Of a stretch of 64,000 bases of DNA, positions 26,864 through 35,809 are shown one piece after another. Source of the DNA: RH-AL1 sp964243435 (GTDB lineage: Bacteria > Pseudomonadota > Alphaproteobacteria > Rhizobiales > Beijerinckiaceae); assembly GCA_964243435.1 (NCBI GenBank), contig CAXTFM010000002.1, positions 1 through 64,000 on the forward strand. Reading direction: 5' to 3'. Both the position numbers and the translations under genes were made by a program. Under the pieces are notes generated by a model that was given only the letters and a program-made list of their open reading frames with translations, had not been told where the DNA came from and did not search any database. Positions within the stretch are counted from its first letter, which is position 1, and each line of letters starts with the position of its first letter.

Positions 26864-27082
26864 ATGTTGCACCGTGTGCTGCGGCTGAAACGCGACGTTC
26901 GCGGGGCGACGGCGATCGAGTACGGGTTGATCGCCGCCCTGATCGCCTGCGGCCTCATCGTGTCGCTCGGCACGGTCGGAAGCAATCTCGGCTCCGTTCT
27001 CTCGGCCGTGGCGGACGGCCTTGCCGGCGGCACGCCGCAGACCGCGCCGACACCCAACACCGCCAACCACGTCAATGGTTAG
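26864..27082 (+). CDS. Flp family type IVb pilin
   Basis: A 72-residue prepilin. After a short basic leader (RLKRDVRG) comes ATAIEYGLIAALIACGLI, the Flp signature with the Gly/Ala cleavage region and the Glu-Tyr pair, forming the N-terminal hydrophobic helix of the pilus fibre. A Thr/Pro/Asn-rich tail follows, as in other Flp pilins. The ATG was chosen for GAGGA about seven bases upstream. No tad assembly genes (cpaA-F, tadB/C) are in the window, so this is an orphan pilin gene that would need a secretion system encoded elsewhere. Its last eight bases overlap the start of a diguanylate cyclase gene. Confidence 0.85.
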   Translation: MLHRVLRLKRDVRGATAIEYGLIAALIACGLIVSLGTVGSNLGSVLSAVADGLAGGTPQTAPTPNTANHVNG

Positions 27083-29102
27083 CCCGGCCGTGCCGACGTG
27101 GGCCCGCCGGCTGCCGGGCGCGATGCGTCGCGCGCTCGGCCTCGACGCCGCGCTTGTGACGGCCGCCGCGGCCGCCGCAGTCGTCGCGGCCGTCGTCGTC
27201 GCCGGCGGCCTCGCCGCCGGGCTTGACAGGCGCCTGTCCGACGGCTGGTTCCGCCTGAGCCAGGGCGCGCCGAGCGGGCAGATCGTCCTCGTCGACGTGG
27301 CGCACGCCGCCCGCGACGGCGGCGACGCGCTCCACCTGTCGCGCACGCGCCTCGCCGCCCTCCTGCGCATCTGTGCCGCCGCCGGGGTGCGCAGGACGCT
27401 CGTCGATCTCAGCCTATCGGGCGCCACCGCCCCGGCGGTCGATGCGGACTTGGAGTCCGCTCTCGCCGCCCTGTCGCCGACACGGGTCGCGCTCACGGCG
27501 TCGGCCGTCGTCGAAAGCGATGCCGGCGGGGCACCCCGCTGGCGGCGCACCGAGGTTTACGCGCCTCTCGCCCGCCACGCCGAACGGGTCGCATCCGACC
27601 TCGCCTTCGACAACGACGGACAGCTCCGCCGCTTCGGCGTCGAGGGCGCGCGGCTGCCCGCCCTGCTGTCCGGTGCCGACTGGCTGGCCGGCCAAGCCTT
27701 GGACAGCCGGTCGCGCCGCATCGATTACGGCATCGACGCGGCGCGGCTCCCGATGGTGGACGCCCTCGACCTCCTCGGCGCGGGAGCCGACGTGGGACGC
27801 ATCGCGGGGCGCAGCGTGGTGATCGCGAGTTCCGCGGCTGCGCTCGGCGGCGAGATCCGCGTGCCCCGCTTCGGGGCGCTGCGGCGCGCCACCATCACGG
27901 CGCTTTCGGCCGAAACGGTGCTGGGCGGTCGTGTCCCGCGCGCCATCGACGGTCCGCTCGCGGTGCTGGCACTGGCGCTGCTGGCTTCATGCATGACGCT
28001 GTGGGCGGCGCGCCTCGGCCCGCTGCTCGGCGCCGCGGCGGTTTGCGGGGGCGCGCTCTGCGCCATCGGCATCGCCGCGCAATTGCAGATCCGCTCGGGC
28101 CTGATCGTGCCCGCCGCGACGCCGGTCGTCGCCCTCCTTCTCGGCTACGCGGCAGCCCAGCTCGCCCGGCACCCCGCACTGTCCGGCCTGCGCCTCGCCC
28201 TACGCGGCCTCGTCGGCGGCGGCGACCTCCGCCTCGCGCACCCCCTCGAGGGGACCGGGGAAGCCCTCGTCACCTTCGCGCCGGACGGGGCGGTGCTGTC
28301 CATGAACGCGGCCGCACGCCAGCTTTTCGCCCGCACGCCCGGCGGGGACGTGCCCTCGGTGGCGGACCTCATCGGGGCGCAGGCCGACGAACTGCTCTCG
28401 GCGACGCGCGCGAGCCGCCCCGGTCGCGTCGTCGCCGTGATCGACGGGGACGGGCCGGGTCGGCGCCACCTCGATCTTACCGTGTCCGCCATGCAGGCCG
28501 AGGCCGGGGACTGGATCGGCGTCGCCTCCATTCGCGACGTCACGGACCAGCAGGCGCAGATCGAGGAACTCCGGCGCATGGTCGTCCAGGACCCGCTGAC
28601 CGGCCTGCTCAACCGCCTCGGCTTCGAGCGCGCCCTCGCCGACGGCTGCGTGTCGGCGGGCGTTGCGCAGGGCATGGCACCGGCGGGCGACGACATGGCC
28701 GTGCTCATGTGCGACCTCGACGGCTTCAAGGGCGTGAACGACACGCTGGGGCACCAGGCCGGCGACCTCCTTCTTTGCGAGATCGCCCGGCGGCTGGGTG
28801 CGGCGGTGCCACCGGGAACGGTCGTCGCCCGCCTCGGCGGCGACGAATTCGGCCTGATCCTTCGCGCGACCCACTTGGAACGTGACGACGCGGCCGCACT
28901 CGCCGGCACGCTTGCCGCGGCTGTCGCCGCGCCGATCACGATCGGCGCCGAGGCCGTCGTCGTGGGCATCAGCGTCGGCATCGCACTGCACCCGAGCCAG
29001 GGCTACACGCCTGACGCGCTGGTTCGCGTCGCCGACACCGCGATGTACCGCGACAAGCACCGCCGTAACGCGGCGGCGCGACGGCGCGGAGAAGCCGCCT
29101 GA
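27075..29102 (+). CDS. CHASE2-PAS-GGDEF protein (diguanylate cyclase)
   Basis: A 675-residue inner-membrane signalling protein. A first membrane helix at about 25-50 is followed by an extracytoplasmic CHASE2 sensor (about 50-295, beginning DRRLSDGWFRL and IVLVDV). Three membrane helices follow (about 298-375), then a PAS domain (about 390-490) and a GGDEF domain (about 505-660). The active-site loop RLGGDEFGLIL (GGDEF at 588-592) is intact, so it should make c-di-GMP. The inhibitory RxxD five residues before it is missing. There is no EAL domain. The ATG overlaps the flp gene by eight bases, implying translational coupling of pilin and cyclase. Confidence 0.9.
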   Translation: MVSPAVPTWARRLPGAMRRALGLDAALVTAAAAAAVVAAVVVAGGLAAGLDRRLSDGWFRLSQGAPSGQIVLVDVAHAARDGGDALHLSRTRLAALLRICAAAGVRRTLVDLSLSGATAPAVDADLESALAALSPTRVALTASAVVESDAGGAPRWRRTEVYAPLARHAERVASDLAFDNDGQLRRFGVEGARLPALLSGADWLAGQALDSRSRRIDYGIDAARLPMVDALDLLGAGADVGRIAGRSVVIASSAAALGGEIRVPRFGALRRATITALSAETVLGGRVPRAIDGPLAVLALALLASCMTLWAARLGPLLGAAAVCGGALCAIGIAAQLQIRSGLIVPAATPVVALLLGYAAAQLARHPALSGLRLALRGLVGGGDLRLAHPLEGTGEALVTFAPDGAVLSMNAAARQLFARTPGGDVPSVADLIGAQADELLSATRASRPGRVVAVIDGDGPGRRHLDLTVSAMQAEAGDWIGVASIRDVTDQQAQIEELRRMVVQDPLTGLLNRLGFERALADGCVSAGVAQGMAPAGDDMAVLMCDLDGFKGVNDTLGHQAGDLLLCEIARRLGAAVPPGTVVARLGGDEFGLILRATHLERDDAAALAGTLAAAVAAPITIGAEAVVVGISVGIALHPSQGYTPDALVRVADTAMYRDKHRRNAAARRRGEAA

Positions 29103-29112
29103 CGAAGGCGGA

Positions 29113-29131
29113 GCCGGGCGGGACGCCCGGC
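29113..29131 (+). terminator. GC-rich stem-loop after the cyclase gene
   Basis: GCCGGGC, loop GGGAC, GCCCGGC form a perfect 7-bp stem ten bases past the stop codon. No T-run follows, so transcription termination is uncertain. It may simply protect the mRNA end. Confidence 0.35.
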
Positions 29132-29255
29132 ACTCGCCGACGGCCACATGCCGAGCGTCGGCGCCGGCTGGATGGGTCGAGCGATGGCATCGGCGGGTGA
29201 AACGCGGCACAACACGTCGCGCACGCGCCATCCCGCACCGCAGCAGGCAGCCCAG

Positions 29256-30116
29256 ATGCCCTCGACTACGTCCGACTACGTCCTCACCCTGTCCTGCCCC
29301 GATCGCGTGGGCCTCGTCCACGCCGTCGCGCAGTTCATGGTGGAGCGCGGCTGCAACATCCTGGACAGCGCCCAGTTCTGCGAGGCGGAGACGGGCGTCT
29401 TCTTCATGCGGGTCAGCGTCGCGGCGCCGGCCGGCGCGGCCCATCGGGCGCTTTGCGACGGGTTCGCCCCCGTCGCGGCGCGCTGGGACATGTCCTGGCG
29501 CATCCACGACCTCAAGGTGAAACCGCGGCTCCTGCTGATGGTGTCGAGGTTCGGCCATTGCCTCAACGACCTCCTGTTCCGCTACGGGAGCGGCACCCTG
29601 CCGGTCGAGATTCCCGCGATCGTTTCGAACCACCCCGACTTCCGCAAGCTTGCCGCCGCCTACGACGTCCCCTTCCACCACCTGCCCGTGGCGGCCGACA
29701 CCAAGGCGGCACAGGAGGCGCGGCTCATGGCCCTCGTCGAGGACGAGCGCGTCGACCTCGTCGTGCTCGCCCGCTACATGCAGGTGCTGTCAAACGAGCT
29801 TTGCGCCAAGCTCGACGGCCGCGCGATCAACATCCACCACTCGTTCCTGCCAAGCTTCAAGGGCGCCAAGCCCTACCATCAGGCGCATGCGCGCGGGGTG
29901 AAGCTCATCGGCGCCACGGCGCACTACGTCACCGGCGACCTCGACGAGGGGCCGATCATCGAGCAGGACGTCCAGCGGGCCGACCACTCCCTCGATCCCG
30001 ACGACCTCGTCGCGATCGGCCGCGACGTCGAAACGGTGGTGCTGTCGCGCGCCATCAAGTTCCACGTCGAGCACCGGGTCCTCCTCAGCGGACGGCGCAC
30101 GATCGTGTTCCGATGA
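29256..30116 (+). CDS. purU: Formyltetrahydrofolate deformylase
   Basis: A 286-residue enzyme that hydrolyses 10-formyl-THF to formate and THF, balancing one-carbon pools and supplying formate. The N-terminal ACT domain (about 1-80, LTLSCPDRVGLVHAVAQF) is the regulatory part, in E. coli controlled by Met and Gly. The C-terminal formyltransferase-like domain contains MVSRFGHCLNDLLFR, NIHHSFLPSFKGAKPYHQA and GATAHYVTGDLDEGPIIEQ with the catalytic Asn/His/Asp set. The start was chosen at MPSTTSDYVLTLS. Thirty-six in-frame upstream codons are not family-like. Its stop overlaps the next gene (ATGA). Confidence 0.96.
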   Translation: MPSTTSDYVLTLSCPDRVGLVHAVAQFMVERGCNILDSAQFCEAETGVFFMRVSVAAPAGAAHRALCDGFAPVAARWDMSWRIHDLKVKPRLLLMVSRFGHCLNDLLFRYGSGTLPVEIPAIVSNHPDFRKLAAAYDVPFHHLPVAADTKAAQEARLMALVEDERVDLVVLARYMQVLSNELCAKLDGRAINIHHSFLPSFKGAKPYHQAHARGVKLIGATAHYVTGDLDEGPIIEQDVQRADHSLDPDDLVAIGRDVETVVLSRAIKFHVEHRVLLSGRRTIVFR

Positions 30117-31174
30117 CCTCGGGTTTCGCTCGCCGGCGGCGCGGGGTTAGATTGCACCGTGCCGCCGGCGTGCTCGCGGCGGTGCTCGCCGTCGCGCCGG
30201 CGGCTGGCGCGCCAGACAGCGGGGCAGCGAGCATGACGCCGGAAGCCGAGCCGTCTCCACCGTCCCGCGCGAGTACCGCCGGCCGCAGGCCGGAGCGCGC
30301 GCGGGACCTCGCCGACTTCGGCGCCGCGGCGCCCTATCCGCTGGCGGGGAACATCATCATCCCCGAAACAAACGAACCCTTCTTCGCGCGGGATGCGGAC
30401 GGCCGCCTGTTCCACGACGCGCCGCGCGGCGGCCGCCTCTTCGAGCATCCAACCTACGACGACAAACGCTCGCTCGTGGTGGTGCCGCCCCGTTTCGATC
30501 CGGCCAAGCCGGCGGCCGTCGTGCTGTTCTTCCACGGCAACCTCGCCGTCCTGGAGCGCGACGTGGTGCGGCGGCAGCGGGTCGTCGCGCAGGTCGCGGG
30601 CTCGCGCCTCAACGCCGTGCTGGTGGCGCCGCAGCTCGCCGTCGACGCGCTCGATTCCAGCCCCGGCCGCTTCTACGAGCGGGAGTTCCTCGATGGCTAC
30701 CTCGACGAGGCGGCGCGGCAGCTCGCGGCCCGCGCGGGCGGGCGCTTCACGGCCGAGGACGCCGGCCGGTGGCCGGTCATCCTCGTCGCCTACAGCGGCG
30801 GCTACCTCGCGACGGCCTACTGCCTGCCCGCGCAGAGCGGCAGCCGTCGCCGCATCCTCGGCGTCGTCCTGCTCGATGCGCTGTTCGGCGAGGAAGCGAA
30901 GTTCGCCGCATGGATCGCGCAGGCGCGCGACACGGCGTTCCTCGTCAGCGCCTTTTCGCCGTCCTCGGCCGGGTTGAACGGCAGGCTCGCCGCCGACCTT
31001 GCCGCGCACGGCGTCCCGGTCGCGCCCGTCCTGCCCGCCGCGATGAAGGCCGGCGCAGTCGTCCTCCGTGCCGCGCCCGGTGCCGAGCACAACGGCTTCG
31101 TCACCATGGCCTGGACGCGCGACCCGTTGCAGGACGTGCTGTCGCGCGTCGACCTCGGTGGCGGGGAACCTTGA
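30113..31174 (+). CDS. Exported alpha/beta-hydrolase-like protein
   Basis: A 353-residue protein with a signal peptide (basic FARRRRGVRLHR, then AAGVLAAVLAVAPAAGA). A disordered Pro/Ser/Arg stretch follows to about residue 65. The body has VVLFFHGNLAVLE (oxyanion-type HG strand) and LVAYSGGYLA, where Ser228 sits in AYSGG at the nucleophile-elbow position. GAEHNGFVTMAW near the end may hold the catalytic His. It is probably a periplasmic esterase or peptidase-like hydrolase with unknown substrate. Four-base overlap with purU suggests co-transcription, but there is no evident functional link to formate metabolism. Confidence 0.72.
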   Translation: MTSGFARRRRGVRLHRAAGVLAAVLAVAPAAGAPDSGAASMTPEAEPSPPSRASTAGRRPERARDLADFGAAAPYPLAGNIIIPETNEPFFARDADGRLFHDAPRGGRLFEHPTYDDKRSLVVVPPRFDPAKPAAVVLFFHGNLAVLERDVVRRQRVVAQVAGSRLNAVLVAPQLAVDALDSSPGRFYEREFLDGYLDEAARQLAARAGGRFTAEDAGRWPVILVAYSGGYLATAYCLPAQSGSRRRILGVVLLDALFGEEAKFAAWIAQARDTAFLVSAFSPSSAGLNGRLAADLAAHGVPVAPVLPAAMKAGAVVLRAAPGAEHNGFVTMAWTRDPLQDVLSRVDLGGGEP

Positions 31175-31223
31175 TCGGGCGGCGGCGGCGCTGAGGTGGG
31201 GCGGCGCGATCTCCGGCCGGCCT

Positions 31224-32000
31224 TCAGATCACCCAGTCCTCGCGCGCCGCCGCTTCCGCGGACAGGTCGCTCTTGATCCTGTCGGACAGGAGCCTGAGCC
31301 GCAGGTCGCCGCGCCGCCGCGGGCGCTCGACGTCGATCGGCAGCGACGAACGGACCTCGCCGGGCTTGCCGCCGAGCGCGACCACGCGATCGGCGATGTA
31401 CACGGCCTCCTCGATGTCGTGGGTGACGAACAGCACCGTGATGCCCTCGTCGCGCCGGATCCTGACGACCTCGTCCTGCAAGGCTTCGCGCGTCGGCGCG
31501 TCCAGCGCGCTGAACGGCTCGTCCATCAGCAGCAGTTCGGGCCGCAGGCACAGCGCGCGGGCAAGGGCGACGCGCTGGCGCTGCCCACCCGAGAGCTGGT
31601 GCGGCCAGCGCGCGCCATGGTCGCGCAGGCCGACGCCGGCCAGGGCGCGCGATGTGCGCTCCCGTCGCTCGGCGGCGGACAGCTTCAGCTTTTCGAGGCC
31701 GAACGCGACGTTGGCGGCGACCCGGCGCCAGGGCAGGAGCCGCGCGTCCTGGAACACCAGCGCCACGGCGCGCTCCGCGTCGCGGCCGGAGCGGATCTCG
31801 ACCGTGCCCGCGCTCGGGCGCGACAAGCCCATCAGGACACGCAGCAGGGTCGACTTGCCCACGCCCGACGAGCCGACGATCGCCAGGAACTCGCCGCGGG
31901 CCACGTCGAGGTCGAGGTGACGCAGCACCTCGTTGCGCGTGCCGTCACGCTCGAAGCTGAGGGCGAGGTCGCGGATCGTGATGAGAAGGTCGGCCGTCAT
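31224..32000 (-). CDS. ABC transporter ATP-binding protein (nitrate/sulfonate/taurine type)
   Basis: A 258-residue ATPase of the SsuB/TauB group. Walker A is GSSGVGKST at about residues 43-51, the signature LSGGQRQRVALARAL, Walker B LLLMDEPFSALD, and the H-loop FVTHDIEEAVYIADR. It energises the importer formed with the upstream permease and binding protein, which are transcribed first. The genes are separated by 9 and 24 bases, so all three belong to one operon. The substrate of the family ranges over nitrate, alkanesulfonates, taurine and pyrimidine-like compounds, and the sequence does not decide between them. Confidence 0.93.
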   Translation of the reverse strand: MTADLLITIRDLALSFERDGTRNEVLRHLDLDVARGEFLAIVGSSGVGKSTLLRVLMGLSRPSAGTVEIRSGRDAERAVALVFQDARLLPWRRVAANVAFGLEKLKLSAAERRERTSRALAGVGLRDHGARWPHQLSGGQRQRVALARALCLRPELLLMDEPFSALDAPTREALQDEVVRIRRDEGITVLFVTHDIEEAVYIADRVVALGGKPGEVRSSLPIDVERPRRRGDLRLRLLSDRIKSDLSAEAAAREDWVI

Positions 32001-32024
32001 GCCCGGCTCCTCTTGCCCCGTTCC

Positions 32025-32783
32025 TCATGGGCGGTAGGCCAGGAGCCGGCCCTGGGCAAGGATGAAGAGGGTGTCCATCACGCCGTAAAGGGCCGCGATC
32101 GTCAGCATGTAGACGACCACGGTGTCGGTGGCGAGCAGGCTCGAGGCCTGCGTCATGCGCTGGCCGAGGCCGGGAACGCCGAACAGCTCGGCGGCGACGA
32201 CGGACATCCAGGCCTGTCCGAGGGCGGTGCGCAGGCCGACGAGGATGCCCGGCAGCGCCGCCGGCAGCATCACCTTGCGCAGCTTGGCGAGAGGGCCGGT
32301 GAAGCCGAAGGCGTCGGCCACCTCGATGAGGTCGCGGTCGACGGCGCGGATGGCGCCCTGCGTCGCGAAGAACACGATCCAGAAGACGCCGATCGCGATG
32401 ATGAACACGGCCGCCCCCTGGTCCACGCCGAACCAAAGGATGGCGAACGGCACCCAGGCGAGACCTGGAATGGGGCGCAGCACGCGCACGACCCAGGCGA
32501 GGACGCGCTCGAAGCGGACCGACATGCCCGTGGCGATGCCAAGGCCTACGCCGGCGGCGGCGCCGCAGATCAGGCCGAGCAGGTAGTGTTCGAGGCTCAT
32601 CGCCACCGCGTCGGGCCACAGACCGCTGCCCAGCTCGCTGAGGAAGGCGGCGGGCACGTCGCTCGGCCGGGGCAGCAGCGCGGACGACACCAGCCCGAGG
32701 CTCGGCGCCGCCTGCCACAGCGCGAGGAAGCACGCCAGCCCGGTCGCCCCGAGAAGATAGGGCAGCGCCGCACCCGCGCGCAT
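32025..32783 (-). CDS. ABC transporter permease (nitrate/sulfonate/taurine type)
   Basis: A 252-residue membrane protein of the BPD_transp_1 family with about six helices. After the first helix (LPYLLGATGLACFLALWQAA) come a periplasmic stretch and the core helices. The EAA-type loop facing the ATPase reads EVADAFGFTGPLAKLRKVMLPAALPGILVGLR, with the usual EAA...G pattern loosened to EVADAFG. It forms the homodimeric channel with the neighbouring ATPase. It is the second gene of a three-gene operon. Confidence 0.92.
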   Translation of the reverse strand: MRAGAALPYLLGATGLACFLALWQAAPSLGLVSSALLPRPSDVPAAFLSELGSGLWPDAVAMSLEHYLLGLICGAAAGVGLGIATGMSVRFERVLAWVVRVLRPIPGLAWVPFAILWFGVDQGAAVFIIAIGVFWIVFFATQGAIRAVDRDLIEVADAFGFTGPLAKLRKVMLPAALPGILVGLRTALGQAWMSVVAAELFGVPGLGQRMTQASSLLATDTVVVYMLTIAALYGVMDTLFILAQGRLLAYRP

Positions 32784-32792
32784 CGAAGCGGC

Positions 32793-33797
32793 CTATCTCG
32801 CCACCGCCCGCTTGTAGAACCCGTCGTCGAAGAGGCCGTCGAGCGGGTATTCCTTGTCCAGCGTGCCGAGCCTGACCTGGTAGGCCTGCATCGCACGGGT
32901 GGAGGCGACGATCGCATCGGGGTCGACGTTGAACCTCGAGGCCGGCGAGCGCAGCGCCGACAGGATCAGCTCCCTCGACACCAGGCCCTTGCCGAGCGTC
33001 GCCTCGACGGCGGGCACGGCACTGGCGGGGTCGGCCTGCATGGCGGCATTGGCGCGGTCGATCGCCGCGACGAGCTTCTCAACCTCGCCCGGATGCGCCT
33101 TGAGGAAAGCACCCTGGATCGCGACGACGGTCCCCGGCTGGTCGGGAAACATGTCGCGACCGAGTGCGACCACGGTGATGCGGGGGTCTCGCGCGCGTAC
33201 GATGGTGACGGCCGGCTCCCGCAGGGTGGCACCGTCCACAGCGCCGGCGAGCACCGCCTGCTGCGTTGCGTCGATGCCCATGGTAATGAGGCGCACGTCG
33301 CCCGCCGCCACCCTGCTTGCTTCGAACAGCCAATGGTTGAGCGTGGTGTGCGGCACTGAGCCCGGCGGCTGCGTCGCCAGGCTCGCGGGGCGGCCGTTCG
33401 CCGCCGCGAAGGCCTTGAAGGCGTCAGCCGGCGCGATCCCCGGCTTGAAGAAGGTTGCCAGCTTGGGACCGGCGACCGTCGTCATCTCCTCGATGGCGGT
33501 CGCGGCCACGACCTTGACGTCGATGCCCTTGGAACGCGCCACCGCGAGGGGTGCGATGCCGGCGACGTAGATTTCGAGCTTACCCGAGGCCAGCGCCTGG
33601 ATCATGTTGGGGCCGGACTCGAAGGGGATGAAGCGGACGTCGAGCCCCGCCTCCTTCAGCCAGCCCTCGCGTTCCGCCACGAACACCTGCGCCGTTCCAA
33701 GGACGGGAATGAAGCCGACGCGAACCGGGATGGTCTGCGCTTGGGCCGGCGCGAGCGAAGCCGCAAGGAAAAGGAGGCCGGGCAGCAGGCGGAACAT
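32793..33797 (-). CDS. ABC transporter substrate-binding protein (SsuA/THI5-like)
   Basis: A 334-residue periplasmic protein with a clear signal peptide (MFRLLPGLLFLAASLAPAQAQ). Mature blocks VRVGFIPVLGTAQVFVAEREGWLKEAGLDVRF, IQALASGKLEIYVAGIAPLAVARSKG and FLKAHPGEVEKLVAAIDRANA are typical of NMT1/THI5-like nitrate, sulfonate or thiamine-precursor binding proteins. It is the first gene of the importer operon. The start was set at the Met opening the signal peptide. Thirteen earlier in-frame codons are charged and unlikely. The ligand is not predictable here. Confidence 0.9.
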   Translation of the reverse strand: MFRLLPGLLFLAASLAPAQAQTIPVRVGFIPVLGTAQVFVAEREGWLKEAGLDVRFIPFESGPNMIQALASGKLEIYVAGIAPLAVARSKGIDVKVVAATAIEEMTTVAGPKLATFFKPGIAPADAFKAFAAANGRPASLATQPPGSVPHTTLNHWLFEASRVAAGDVRLITMGIDATQQAVLAGAVDGATLREPAVTIVRARDPRITVVALGRDMFPDQPGTVVAIQGAFLKAHPGEVEKLVAAIDRANAAMQADPASAVPAVEATLGKGLVSRELILSALRSPASRFNVDPDAIVASTRAMQAYQVRLGTLDKEYPLDGLFDDGFYKRAVAR

Positions 33798-33927
33798 GCG
33801 CGATCCACGATCGGTGACGATGCGCCTGCCTAGCACAGCTTCGGCCTATGCGAGACGGCGCGCGCGGGGCTCCGCGAGGAAGGACGGGACGACGCGCGCA
33901 CGCCGCGAACCTGCTCCGCGCTTGCGA

Positions 33928-34719
33928 TCAGATCGTCGCCACCGAGCCCCCGTCGACGCGGTAGTTCGCGCCGTTGACGAAGCTCGCCTGCGCCGAGCAC
34001 AGGAACACCACGACGGCGGCGACCTCCTCCGCCCGTCCGCGGCGCTGCAACTCCAGCGTCGGCCGTTCCTCCTTGAGGAAGGAGGCGACCGCCTCGTCGA
34101 AGCTGGTGCCGTTCTTCTTCGCGCGCTTGTCCATCATCGCGTCGGTCATCGGCGTTTCGATGTAGGCCGGGCCGACCGAGTTCACCAGCACGCCCTTCTT
34201 GGCGTAGGTCTTGGACAGGCCCTTGGTCAGGCTGCGGATGCCGGCCTTGGCCGCGCAATAGGGCAGCTCGTCGGCGTAGGGCTGCTCCGAATCCTCGGAG
34301 GCAAACAGCACGACGCGCCCCGACCCGCGCGCGGCCATGCCCGGCACGAAGGCGCGCGTCACCCGCACCGTGCCCATCAGCAGGATGTCGAGCGTTTCCT
34401 GCCAGCCGGCGTCGTCGATCTCGTGGAACAGGCCGGTGGCGCCGGTGACGCCGGCGGCGTGGACCAGGCAGTCGACGTGGCCGAGCTTGGCCAGCGCGAA
34501 GTCGTGCAGCCTTTGCACGGAGGCCGTATCGGTGACGTCGACGACGCAGGGATGGACCTCGCCGCGCAGGCCGGCGGCGGCCGCCTCGATCTCGCCGGCA
34601 TACTGGTCGGCGATGACGACCCGCGCGCCCTCGTCGAGCAGCATGGAGGCCGTCATCAGCCCCATGCCGGAGTCGGCGCCGGTGACGACGGCCGTCTTGC
34701 CCTTGAGTCCGAGATCCAT
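33928..34719 (-). CDS. SDR family oxidoreductase
   Basis: A 263-residue classical short-chain dehydrogenase. The cofactor loop is TGADSGMG (residues about 14-21), followed by an Asp at the end of strand 2 (VVIADQYA), suggesting NAD(H). The usual NNAG is HAAG here. The active-site pair is YCAAK, and PAYIETPM follows the catalytic region. It reduces or oxidises a hydroxyl/keto substrate that cannot be named. It is a single gene between the ABC operon and a divergent esterase, and may act with that esterase. Confidence 0.87.
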   Translation of the reverse strand: MDLGLKGKTAVVTGADSGMGLMTASMLLDEGARVVIADQYAGEIEAAAAGLRGEVHPCVVDVTDTASVQRLHDFALAKLGHVDCLVHAAGVTGATGLFHEIDDAGWQETLDILLMGTVRVTRAFVPGMAARGSGRVVLFASEDSEQPYADELPYCAAKAGIRSLTKGLSKTYAKKGVLVNSVGPAYIETPMTDAMMDKRAKKNGTSFDEAVASFLKEERPTLELQRRGRAEEVAAVVVFLCSAQASFVNGANYRVDGGSVATI

Positions 34720-34803
34720 GCTGCCTCCTGCCGGTCGCGCGGGAGGGAACGACGCCGTTCCCCCTTTCGTTGCCCGCGCACCATCGAGACAGAGGAACGC
34801 ACC

Positions 34804-34893
34804 ATGCGCGCGACGCGCGAAACACGACGCCTGCGCGCGGCGCGTGAGGCGCAGCCCTCGCCCGACACCCGGAACGGTCCGCGCGGTGCTTGA
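34804..34893 (+). CDS. Possible 29-codon leader ORF before the esterase gene
   Basis: A short frame beginning ATG after AGAGGAACGCACC (a fair ribosome site) and ending TGA eight bases past the esterase GTG. It encodes the Arg-rich peptide MRATRETRRLRAAREAQPSP... with no similarity I recognise. It could drive translation of the esterase by coupling, or be chance in high-GC DNA. Confidence 0.3.
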   Translation: MRATRETRRLRAAREAQPSPDTRNGPRGA

Positions 34894-35800
34894 CCCGCAG
34901 GCCGCGGCGGTGCTCGCCGAACTCGCCGCCCAGGCGAAGCCGATGCCCTCCGACGACCAGGCTTGGCTGCGCGGCTACCGGGCCGAGTTGGACGAGGTGG
35001 TCGCGATGCAGGGCCCGGCGCCGGCGGCCGCCGTGGCCGACCGCTGGGTCGGCGCGCTGCGGCTGCGGTGCTATCGGTCCGAGGGTTCGGACACGTGGTC
35101 GACTGTGCGACCGACCGTGCTCTACATTCACGGCGGCGGCTTCGTCGCCGGCTCGCTCGACGGCTACGACATCCCCCTGCGCCATCTCGCGCTGCGTTCG
35201 GGCTGGCAGGTCGCGGCGGTCGACTACCGGCTTGCGCCGGAGCACCCCCACCCCGCCGCACAGGAGGACTGCATGGCGGCGCTGCGCGACCTGTTCGCGG
35301 GTGGCGCGGCGTGCGCGGACCCGCGGCGCATCGCGGTTGCCGGCGACAGTGCCGGCGGCGCGCTGGCCGCGCTGACGGCGCACGGCGCCCGCGCGGCGGG
35401 GCTTCCGCTGCGCGCGCAGGTGCTGCTTTATCCCAACGCGGATTTGCGGGACGCGGCGGATGACGCGTCACGCGCCGAGCACGACGGCAAGGTCGTGCGT
35501 CTCGACGAACTCCGCCGCAGCCTCGCCCTCTACGCCGGGACCGCCGACCGGACCGCGCTGTCGCCCCTGCTGGCCGCCGATCTCGCCGGGCTTTGCCCCG
35601 CGCTGGTGGTGACGTGCGAGTGCGACCCGTTGCGCGACGAGGGCGAACGTTACGCCGCGCGCCTCCGCCAAGCCGGCGTCGCCGTCGAGGCCGAGCGCCT
35701 CGGCGGGATGATCCACAGCGTGCTCCAGCGGGGCGCCCGCGTCGCTGCCGGCGACGGTCTGATCACCCGCGTCGCAGCGCGCCTGCGGGCGATCACGTGA
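34886..35800 (+). CDS. Alpha/beta hydrolase, hormone-sensitive-lipase (HSL) family esterase
   Basis: A 304-residue esterase. The oxyanion-hole motif is YIHGGGFVAGS, the nucleophile elbow GDSAGG carries Ser155, and Asp247 in CDPLRDEG and His277 in MIHSVLQRG complete the triad. DYRLAPEHPHPAAQED is another HSL hallmark. Such enzymes hydrolyse short-chain esters. The GTG start gives the usual LDPQAAAVLAELAA beginning, but its ribosome site is weak and it overlaps a small upstream frame, suggesting coupled translation. It lies between two SDR genes and is divergent from one of them. Confidence 0.88.
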   Translation: MLDPQAAAVLAELAAQAKPMPSDDQAWLRGYRAELDEVVAMQGPAPAAAVADRWVGALRLRCYRSEGSDTWSTVRPTVLYIHGGGFVAGSLDGYDIPLRHLALRSGWQVAAVDYRLAPEHPHPAAQEDCMAALRDLFAGGAACADPRRIAVAGDSAGGALAALTAHGARAAGLPLRAQVLLYPNADLRDAADDASRAEHDGKVVRLDELRRSLALYAGTADRTALSPLLAADLAGLCPALVVTCECDPLRDEGERYAARLRQAGVAVEAERLGGMIHSVLQRGARVAAGDGLITRVAARLRAIT

Positions 35801-35809
35801 CCCCCGTCG

